In this document: positions 25,520 to 32,225 of the stretch, one piece after another
How the letters are laid out: each line of letters opens with the position of its first letter
How positions within the stretch are numbered: position 1 is the stretch's first letter
NCBI GenBank assembly: GCA_934201705.1
Contig: CAKPXF010000021.1
Span: forward strand, 1-46,675
Length of the DNA stretch: 46,675 nucleotides
Direction: 5' to 3'
Source of the DNA: an uncultured Bacilli bacterium
GTDB taxonomy: Bacteria; Bacillota_I; Bacilli_A; RFN20; CAG-631
Notes under the pieces: model-generated
The model's database searches: none
Seen by the model: only the letters and a program-made list of their open reading frames with translations
What the model was told of the DNA's origin: nothing
Program-made: the position numbers and the translations under genes

Positions 25520-26762
25520 ATTAAAAATAGCCGTGATTGTTAGCTTTTTATCATTATTAAATTCGTGTAATACAAATATAAATAGTGAGGATAATAGTAG
25601 ACAAATGGATATAATCAAATATGGTGAAAATTATAGAAAAGAATTAGAAAAGCCAAATCAAGAAAATATTTTTGGTATGGATTATTTATCATATGAATGG
25701 TATGGTCATGGAATTGATTATGTAAAAGGATATAAGACTTTAGCCAATATGGGAGTTAAAAGTATTAGAAATTGGATGCATTTCAGTTATTTTTTTGAAA
25801 ATCCTGATAAATTAAAAAAGGAAAAATGTGACCTTATGCATGATATGCTAAGTGTTGCTAATGAGTATAATTTTCAAATTATTGGGATGAATCATGTTAA
25901 CTGGAGTATCAAATATCAACGCTTTTGTATTGGTAAGGAAAAATATCAAACGTTTGAAGGATCGTCTTATCAAGAATGGCTAGATGTTTATGAAAAGTGC
26001 TGGTATACATTAGTTAAGGAATTTAGTGAAATAACATATTGGGAAATAGATAATGAATTAAATAATAAAGACTTTATGTTTATTGAAGGAAGTAAGGATT
26101 TTTTAACATCTAAAGAAAGCGCAAAAATATCAGCGGATATGCTATTTAGAGCTTCAAGAGCAATACATAAAGCTAATAAAGATGCAATTACAATACTTGG
26201 TGGTATTGTGGATCCATATGGCTTGGGTATAATGGATGCTCAATCAAAAATAACAATGGTTGGTTATTTAGAGGATTTATATGACGAAATAGAATCAGGC
26301 GAGCACGGAAGCTTTCACCCAGATGATTTCTTCCAGGTGGCTGCTTGGCATCCATATTATTACTATAAGGCACCAGATGATTATTTCTATGAAGAAAATA
26401 ATAAAATATATGAGGTAATAAAAAGGCGTGAAGGAAAAGATAAAAAGGTCTTTTTAACTGAAATTGGCTGGAACGAAAAGAATATCCCGGCTGATAAAAT
26501 TTCTGAATGTATAACTAAGCTATATAGTAATGCAAAAGAAAAAATGCCATACGTTGAATCAATACATTATTATAGATATTTTGATAATGCTATTCAAGGT
26601 GATGGTGATTTTGCTGGTATGTTTTATGATGCCGTTGATAATCATATTGATGAGCTAGATGGTGTTATTAGAAAGCAAGGACAAGCAAAACCATATGCTT
26701 ATGTATACCAACAATTAGCTAAAGGAACAGGTAGCTTAAAGCTATTTGAAAAGGATGAATAA
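25503..26762 (+). CDS. clan GH-A glycoside hydrolase lipoprotein, paralogue B
   Basis: A paralogue of the enzyme at 22563: the shared frame is GMDY, then MGVKSIRNWMHFSYFF, IIGMNH, YWEIDNELNN (acid/base E185), AAWHPYYYY, VFLTEIGW (nucleophile candidate E320) and ESIHYYRYFDN. Lipobox LLNSC (C22) places it on the outer face of the membrane. Length is 419 residues. Its ATG lies inside the 3' end of the six-hairpin gene (17-bp overlap), with GGAG just upstream. Having two divergent copies in one operon suggests that they cut different linkages of the same polymer, or act in exo and endo modes. CAZy family not assignable by eye. Confidence 0.82.
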   Translation: MKIIHKLKIAVIVSFLSLLNSCNTNINSEDNSRQMDIIKYGENYRKELEKPNQENIFGMDYLSYEWYGHGIDYVKGYKTLANMGVKSIRNWMHFSYFFENPDKLKKEKCDLMHDMLSVANEYNFQIIGMNHVNWSIKYQRFCIGKEKYQTFEGSSYQEWLDVYEKCWYTLVKEFSEITYWEIDNELNNKDFMFIEGSKDFLTSKESAKISADMLFRASRAIHKANKDAITILGGIVDPYGLGIMDAQSKITMVGYLEDLYDEIESGEHGSFHPDDFFQVAAWHPYYYYKAPDDYFYEENNKIYEVIKRREGKDKKVFLTEIGWNEKNIPADKISECITKLYSNAKEKMPYVESIHYYRYFDNAIQGDGDFAGMFYDAVDNHIDELDGVIRKQGQAKPYAYVYQQLAKGTGSLKLFEKDE

Positions 26763-26764
26763 TA

Positions 26765-27355
26765 ATGCAAGATTTTGAAATTCATAAGAAAAACTTTTTA
26801 GAGCAAAAATCACATTTAAAGTATTTAACAACATATGATTATTTGTTTTTAGGTGATTCATATTTTGAATTTTTCTTATATGAACAATATGCTGGTAAAA
26901 ACACTTTCTTTAAGCATTTTGATAGAAAAAGATGCTTAAATTTAGGAGTGGCTGGCTCAACAATAAGTGATTGGCTTTATTATAAAGAGGCTTATTTAGA
27001 TTTACCGAGTTTTAAAAATATCTTTATAAATCTAGGATATAATGATTTGCATGCTAATGTTAGTGCTTTAGATGTATTATGCCATCTAGAGGAGTTTATA
27101 AATTTATTAAGAAATAATTTTAAAATTGAAAATATTTATATTTTTGATGTTACCTATTCACCTTGTTTTAAGGAATACTATGAAATAGAAAAGGAATATA
27201 ACACTTTATTAAGTAAAAAAGCTAAAGAATTAAATATTACAGTTTTATCCTTAAATGGCAAATATAACGGCCTTTGCTTTTCTAACGATTTAGCTCATCC
27301 AAATGAGCTTGGATATTTAAAATTTGCTAATATATTAAAAAGTATAATTAAATAA
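26765..27355 (+). CDS. small SGNH/GDSL hydrolase
   Basis: A probable cytoplasmic carbohydrate esterase of 196 residues without signal peptide. SGNH blocks are in order: FLGDSYF with S32, GVAGS with G64, NLGYND with N93, and NDLAHPNELGY with D175 and H178. All four SGNH residues and the catalytic triad are present. Last gene of cluster 1, 2 bp after the GH-A gene, followed by a strong terminator. It probably removes acetyl groups from imported oligosaccharides. Confidence 0.87.
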   Translation: MQDFEIHKKNFLEQKSHLKYLTTYDYLFLGDSYFEFFLYEQYAGKNTFFKHFDRKRCLNLGVAGSTISDWLYYKEAYLDLPSFKNIFINLGYNDLHANVSALDVLCHLEEFINLLRNNFKIENIYIFDVTYSPCFKEYYEIEKEYNTLLSKKAKELNITVLSLNGKYNGLCFSNDLAHPNELGYLKFANILKSIIK

Positions 27356-27357
27356 TT

Positions 27358-27403
27358 AAAAAGCATTAGAAAATAGAAATTAAAATCTATCTCTAATGCT
27401 TTT
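27358..27403 (+). terminator. terminator of glycan cluster 1
   Basis: AAAGCATTAGA pairs with TCTAATGCTTT (27392-27402), and inner ATAGA/TCTAT pairing extends the hairpin. A T-rich tail follows. It lies three bases after the SGNH stop. Confidence 0.8.
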
Positions 27404-27454
27404 ATTTATAATAAAATAGCAAAGAATTTAATATAAAGATATATTTCCACTAAG

Positions 27455-27486
27455 AAAAAAGCACCAAGAAATAAATCTTGGCGCTT
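27455..27486 (-). terminator. rhaBAD terminator
   Basis: On the minus strand GCGCCAAGA pairs with TCTTGGTGC (27461-27469 and 27476-27484, one wobble), with a 6-nt loop and a following T tract (27455-27460). It sits just after the rhaD stop, back to back with the cluster 1 terminator. Confidence 0.82.
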
Positions 27487-27491
27487 AATTA

Positions 27492-28283
27492 TTAATCAAT
27501 AATACCGTGTCTATAATTGATTTTAAAAGCGTTGGCAATTTCAATTAGATTTGCATTGCTAATTGATTGATAAATCTTTTTATCAAATACTTTCATATAT
27601 ATTTCTGCTGCTTTTTCAATGGTTTCAATTAAGCCAAATACTTCATCTAATGTTTTACCAGTACAGAATATTCCATGCTGTGCCCAAATAACACTGCGAT
27701 ATTCACTCATTAATTTAGCAGTTTCAATACCAATTTTAACGCCTCCACATAAAATCCATGGAAGAACAGCAACGCCTTCTGGAAATACAACGATACTTTC
27801 AGTTTGCATTTTCCATAGCTTTTCTGTAAAAAATTCAGATGATAAAGGACATACATGAGTCATACAAATAATATTTGTAGGATGGCAATGGATTACTAAA
27901 CGATGTTCACTATCTTGCTTTAATCTTTCAATATGGCATTGAAGATGTGTTGGTGCTTCACTAGTTGGGCGACCACCATTTTCATATCCCCAAATTAGCC
28001 CAGCAGTATTCTTATCAATTATTTTTATGATTCCTAAATTTTCATTTGGAGCTTTAACCATATTTTTAAAATATGTACCAGTACCTGTGATAATAAAGTA
28101 TTTGCCAATAATATCACTCATATCAAAGTCAAATGTAAATGTTCTTTTTACATCATTAACATTGCAAACGCTTTTTACTTCATCTTCAGTTAAAATGTAA
28201 GATAAATTGCCACCATTTCTTTCGTCCCAGCCATGCTTATATAATAAATCTAAGATATCACTTACTTGTTCAATTACATTCAT
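27492..28283 (-). CDS. rhaD: rhamnulose-1-phosphate aldolase
   Basis: Class II zinc aldolase that splits L-rhamnulose 1-phosphate into dihydroxyacetone phosphate and L-lactaldehyde. Length is 263 residues (E. coli RhaD about 274). Zinc ligands are visible as IHCHPTN (H132, H134) and AQHGIFCTG (H203). The catalytic glutamate lies in GGRPTSEAP (E109). The N-terminal WDERNGGNLSY is characteristic of RhaD. The start has GAGG upstream and lies 1 bp after rhaA, so rhaB-rhaA-rhaD form one tight operon. No lactaldehyde dehydrogenase or reductase is seen nearby. Confidence 0.96.
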   Translation of the reverse strand: MNVIEQVSDILDLLYKHGWDERNGGNLSYILTEDEVKSVCNVNDVKRTFTFDFDMSDIIGKYFIITGTGTYFKNMVKAPNENLGIIKIIDKNTAGLIWGYENGGRPTSEAPTHLQCHIERLKQDSEHRLVIHCHPTNIICMTHVCPLSSEFFTEKLWKMQTESIVVFPEGVAVLPWILCGGVKIGIETAKLMSEYRSVIWAQHGIFCTGKTLDEVFGLIETIEKAAEIYMKVFDKKIYQSISNANLIEIANAFKINYRHGIID

Positions 28284-28284
28284 T

Positions 28285-29523
28285 TTAGTTACCTCTTTTG
28301 CTTAATACATTTTTTTCATAATCCATTACATCATTAAACCATTCTTCTTCGCTTTTAGCGCTTTCGCGTAAGCAGTATTCATTCCAAACTTCACCCCAAG
28401 GTAATGTTTTTAATTCTTCTTGTAAAGCTAAAACCTTTGTGTGGTTTAATTCGTCTTGATATTTCTTTAATAATCCCCATGGGGTTAATAAAGCTTTTAA
28501 TAAAGCTTTTTCCATATTTCTAGCACCAATTATTAAAGCAGCTACTCTATTAATTGAAGCATCAAAATAATCAAGTCCAATGTAGCTTCTATCAAGCCCA
28601 TTGCATTTTACTAATTCATCAGCAACGTCTTGTAAATCATCATTAAGCTTTAATACGTGGTCACTATCCCATCTAACTGGACGAGAAACATGGAAGGCTA
28701 ATCTATCATTAAATAAAAGCATAGATGAAATCTTATCAGCAACATTTTCTGTTGGATGGAAATGGCCAGTATCTAATAAGCATAGGATATTGTTTTTAAT
28801 AGCATAGTTCATATAGAATTCATGAGAACCTACTGTATATGATTCAACACCAATTCCAAACACCTTTGATTCAACAGCAACATCCATTACATTTTTATCA
28901 TAATTATAGCCATGAAGAATTTGATCTAAGGAATCTTTTAAACGACTACGAGGTCCAATTCTATCGGCTGGGACATCTTTTAAGCCATCTGGAATCCAAA
29001 TGTTCATTAATGATTTTTGGTGTAATTCTTTGCCAAAATATTCTGTTATTTTTAATGAATTAATACAATGTGTAATCCAATAATCGCGAACATCTTTAAT
29101 AGGTGATGATAAGCTCATATTGTCAACTAGCATAGGTGATGAGAAAATTGTTGGATTGAAATCCAAACCTACATTATTTTTCTTAGCGAATTCTACCCAT
29201 GGCTTGAATTGATGAGGTGTTATATCCTTTCTATCAACAATATCAAGGCATTGATAATTAGCATGTAAATTAATTTTTTTGCTTCCTGGAATATATTTTA
29301 AAGCAAATTCTAAATCTTGTGTTAATTCAGCAAAATTACGAGCTTTATAAGGATAATTACCAGTAGTTTGAATTCCACCAGTTAAAGATCCACTATTTTC
29401 AAAGCCATTAACATCATCAAGCTGCCAACAATGTAAGCTTATTTTAACATTCTTTAATTTTGTTAATACTTCGTCAACATCAATACCATATTTCTTATAA
29501 ATATCAATTACTTCTTTTCGCAT
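28285..29523 (-). CDS. rhaA: L-rhamnose isomerase
   Basis: Metal-dependent TIM-barrel isomerase converting L-rhamnose to L-rhamnulose, 412 residues, as expected. Family stretches: VKISLHCWQLDDVNGFE and TGGIQTTGNYPYKARN at the N-terminus, GLDFNPTIFSSP, SYTVGSHEFYMNYA, LCLLDTGHFHPTE (metal-site region) and RPVRWDSDHV. GGAGG lies 8 bp before the ATG, inside the end of rhaB. Cytoplasmic. Second gene of the operon. Confidence 0.97.
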   Translation of the reverse strand: MRKEVIDIYKKYGIDVDEVLTKLKNVKISLHCWQLDDVNGFENSGSLTGGIQTTGNYPYKARNFAELTQDLEFALKYIPGSKKINLHANYQCLDIVDRKDITPHQFKPWVEFAKKNNVGLDFNPTIFSSPMLVDNMSLSSPIKDVRDYWITHCINSLKITEYFGKELHQKSLMNIWIPDGLKDVPADRIGPRSRLKDSLDQILHGYNYDKNVMDVAVESKVFGIGVESYTVGSHEFYMNYAIKNNILCLLDTGHFHPTENVADKISSMLLFNDRLAFHVSRPVRWDSDHVLKLNDDLQDVADELVKCNGLDRSYIGLDYFDASINRVAALIIGARNMEKALLKALLTPWGLLKKYQDELNHTKVLALQEELKTLPWGEVWNEYCLRESAKSEEEWFNDVMDYEKNVLSKRGN

Positions 29524-29524
29524 A

Positions 29525-30826
29525 TTAGTCCTCCATTTGTGATATTAAATTTCCTATTGCCGTAGCTTCAATTGGTAAAGCTATTACATTTTTCTTTGTA
29601 AATTCTTTTGTTAATTCATTTAAGTAAGTGTTTTTAGCTCCTCCACCTACAATATATAAAGAATCATATTTTTTGCCAGTTATATTTTCAAGCTCATCTA
29701 AAGCTATTCTATATGAATAAGCAAGGCTTCTATATGTTGCGTTAATGATGTCTTTATTTTCAATTGGTGGATTAATCTTTTTATTAACAAACCAATTAGT
29801 TATTTCATTTTTCATATCTAAGCTTGAAAGAAAGCAAGAATCATTAACATCAAATAATTCATTATATTTTGATTCTTTAGCCATATTAACCATTGTTACA
29901 AAATCAAGATTCATTTGCTTAGCTAAGCCTTGAATAATCCAAAGACCCATAATATTTTTTTGAAAGCGAATATATGTTGGGCCATATTCATTACTATAGT
30001 TAGCTTCCATAGCTTCTTTTGAAGTAATAACATGATCTTCCTTTATTCCAAGTAAGCTCCATGTACCAGATGAAATATAAGGAGCATTTTCTTGCATTTG
30101 TATTCCTTCAACGGCTGAAGCTGTATCATGGGTTGAGCATAATTTTACTAAAATATTTCCTTTTACTTCTTCTTGAACTTTTTTTGTAAAGCTTCCAACA
30201 ATTTCACCTTGTTTATATAATTCTTTGAACAAATTTTTATCAAAGCCTAATTTTTCAATAATTTTTGTCGAATAGCTATTAGTATCTTTATCCATCATGC
30301 CAGTTGTTGAAGCATTAGTATATTCATGTTTTTTTACACCAGTTAGCTTATACATTAAATATTCAGGAATGAAAAGAAAATCTGTTGCATTACATAAGCG
30401 ATTATTCTTCTTATCATCATATAGTTGATAAATTGTGTTAAATTCTTGAAATTGACTTCCAGTTATTTCATATAATTTTTCAAAAGAAATTAATGAATGA
30501 ACTTCTTCAATGACTTTTTTAGTTCTTTTATCACGATAAGCATAGCAGGGTAGTATTTCTTTTTCATTATTCATTAAAACATAATCAACGCCCCAAGTAT
30601 CTATACTCATTGATTCAATTGCCTTATATTTTTTTAAAGCAATTTTTATCCCATTTTTAACTTCATTAAATAATGATGCAATATCCCACTGCAGATGATT
30701 AGCAACTTCTTTTACACCATTTTTGAAACGATAAACCTCATCTAGCTTTAATACACCATTTTCTTTATAGCCAATTATATGCCTTCCAGATGATGCTCCA
30801 ATATCAATTGCTAAATAATATTTCAT
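29525..30826 (-). CDS. rhaB: rhamnulokinase
   Basis: FGGY-family sugar kinase phosphorylating L-rhamnulose at O1. Length is 433 residues, slightly shorter than the 460-490 of many homologues. The N-terminal phosphate loop region is YLAIDIGASSGRHIIGY. Other marks are SIDTWGVDYVL, YRDKRT, STTGMMD, SSGTWSLLGIK and the C-terminal adenosine region YIVGGGAKNTYLNELT. First gene of rhaBAD, transcribed away from the AraC regulator at 31061 across a 234-bp regulatory region with a perfect palindrome. Confidence 0.96.
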   Translation of the reverse strand: MKYYLAIDIGASSGRHIIGYKENGVLKLDEVYRFKNGVKEVANHLQWDIASLFNEVKNGIKIALKKYKAIESMSIDTWGVDYVLMNNEKEILPCYAYRDKRTKKVIEEVHSLISFEKLYEITGSQFQEFNTIYQLYDDKKNNRLCNATDFLFIPEYLMYKLTGVKKHEYTNASTTGMMDKDTNSYSTKIIEKLGFDKNLFKELYKQGEIVGSFTKKVQEEVKGNILVKLCSTHDTASAVEGIQMQENAPYISSGTWSLLGIKEDHVITSKEAMEANYSNEYGPTYIRFQKNIMGLWIIQGLAKQMNLDFVTMVNMAKESKYNELFDVNDSCFLSSLDMKNEITNWFVNKKINPPIENKDIINATYRSLAYSYRIALDELENITGKKYDSLYIVGGGAKNTYLNELTKEFTKKNVIALPIEATAIGNLISQMED

Positions 30827-30853
30827 ATTATCACCTATTTTCCTTGATTCGCT

Positions 30854-30859
30854 ATTATA
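30854..30859 (-). promoter_or_regulatory. putative -10 of the rhaBAD promoter
   Basis: TATAAT on the minus strand, 28 bp before the rhaB ATG. No good -35 is found 16-18 bp upstream, as expected for a promoter that needs an activator. Confidence 0.5.
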
Positions 30860-30889
30860 TTACTATAATAATAAAGATTAATTCAATTG

Positions 30890-30910
30890 TTTTTTCAAAA
30901 TTTGAAAAAA
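30890..30910. promoter_or_regulatory. perfect palindrome, putative operator of the rha regulon
   Basis: TTTTTTCAAA, a single A, then TTTGAAAAAA: a perfect 10+1+10 palindrome centred at 30900, about 41 bp upstream of the rhaB -10 and within the divergent intergenic region. The position fits an activator site for the AraC regulator at 31061. A similar half-site occurs at 45209-45230. Confidence 0.5.
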
Positions 30911-31060
30911 TGGTAAAAAAAAGTATATATTTAGTAAAAAAATGACATTTTTAAAGATATAAAATCCAGATTTTAAGTTGTTTTGATGTATAACCATATG
31001 ATAATATATTATTATAGAATTAACTAATTGACTGTAAAAAAGTATCAAAGGAGAGATAAT

Positions 31061-32014
31061 ATGCATCCTAAAACATTACCAAGCCATGAAACTAAAATAT
31101 ATTTAAACTCAGCTATTTTTAAGGATAATGAAGAGTTCGATTATGTGCGTTCTTATTATCATAATAAGACAATGGGTTTCCCAATTTATATGCATCGCCA
31201 TAATTTTTATGAGATTAATATAATTTATAAAGGGAGCGGCTATCATTATATAAAAGGGCAATGCTATGAAGCAAAGGAAGGGAGTGTTTTTATTATCCCA
31301 CCAGATATAATTCATGGCTATTATACAGAAAACGAGGATACTTTTATAATATTGCATATTTTAATCCATCCTTTATTTATGGAACGCTATAAGAAGGAAT
31401 TAAATAGTATGAGAGGATTTTCCATACTATTTGAAATTGAGCCGAAGCTTAGAGAAAAAAATAAAAATGAATTTTTCTTAACGCTTTTACCTAGTCAAAT
31501 AAATGATATCCAATTTTTAATTGATAAATTGGTTTGTGATAATGAAAGTTTTAACGAAACAGAAAAAATAGATAGGATTGGAGCATTATTATCAATCATT
31601 AGTTATTTAACAGATAGCTTAGTAAAAAAGAACCAAATGATTATGGATAACGCTATAAAAGCCAACGTTTTAGATTCAACATTTATTATTAAAACAATGG
31701 ATTATATTAATAGTAATTATTATGAAAAGATAACTATTGATAAATTAGCATCAATGGCCAATATGAGTAGAGCATCTTATATTCGTCATTTTGAAGCCTT
31801 AAATGGTAAAACATTAAACCAATATCTTACTAAAATAAGAATAAAAAATGCTTCAGATTTACTTTTAAATACAAATTTAACAATTACAGAAATTTCTATG
31901 CGTTGTGGATTTTTTGATTCCTCACATTTTTCAAAAATATTTAAAAAATATAAAGGTAAGCTTCCTCTTCAATATAGAGATGAAAATAAGGATGCATTAA
32001 AAATAAACAACTAA
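31061..32014 (+). CDS. AraC-family regulator, probable rhamnose regulator
   Basis: A 317-residue AraC-type activator. The cupin sensor (about 35-105) contains HRHNFYEINIIYKGSGYHYI and GSVFIIPPDIIHGY. A linker is followed by the double helix-turn-helix (about 215-310), with IDKLASMANMSRASYIRHFE and MRCGFFDSSHFSKIFKKYKGKLP. The ATG at 31061 has AAAGGAGAG at 31047-31055. An in-frame TTG at 31028 is open but has no ribosome binding site and would run through the true one. Divergent orientation to rhaBAD makes L-rhamnose the likely effector, as with E. coli RhaS/RhaR; this is inferred from context. It could also control cluster 2 immediately downstream. Confidence 0.88.
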   Translation: MHPKTLPSHETKIYLNSAIFKDNEEFDYVRSYYHNKTMGFPIYMHRHNFYEINIIYKGSGYHYIKGQCYEAKEGSVFIIPPDIIHGYYTENEDTFIILHILIHPLFMERYKKELNSMRGFSILFEIEPKLREKNKNEFFLTLLPSQINDIQFLIDKLVCDNESFNETEKIDRIGALLSIISYLTDSLVKKNQMIMDNAIKANVLDSTFIIKTMDYINSNYYEKITIDKLASMANMSRASYIRHFEALNGKTLNQYLTKIRIKNASDLLLNTNLTITEISMRCGFFDSSHFSKIFKKYKGKLPLQYRDENKDALKINN

Positions 32015-32086
32015 GCACTATTTTGTTTAATAAATAATTTTCCAATAATTTCCTTATTTTTATAAATGTATTAATTTTTCTTAAAA

Positions 32087-32109
32087 AAAAGTAAAATTAT
32101 ATTACTTTT
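32087..32109 (+). terminator. weak AT-rich hairpin after the AraC gene
   Basis: AAAAGTAA (32087-32094) pairs with TTACTTTT (32102-32109) with a 7-nt loop. The stem has a single G-C pair, so termination would be weak. It is the only hairpin noticed between the regulator and cluster 2. Confidence 0.3.
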
Positions 32110-32139
32110 CAGTTATGTGATACGATTATACAAAAAAAC

Positions 32140-32183
32140 TAGTACATATATACTATGATTTTATCAAATTCAAATGCTATAAT
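32140..32183 (+). promoter_or_regulatory. putative promoter of glycan cluster 2
   Basis: An extended -10, TGCTATAAT (32175-32183), lies 43 bp before the ATG. No proper -35 is visible. An inverted repeat TAGTA/TACTA (32140-32144 and 32151-32155) lies just upstream, where an activator could bind. Confidence 0.4.
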
Positions 32184-32225
32184 CACAATATAAAATAATA
32201 TTTCGTTTAAAACATAGGAGGAAAT

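Noticed and set aside
31028..31060. TTG start for the rhamnose-linked AraC gene
   Set aside because: The ribosome binding site at 31047-31055 serves the ATG at 31061, and the upstream frame would run through it.
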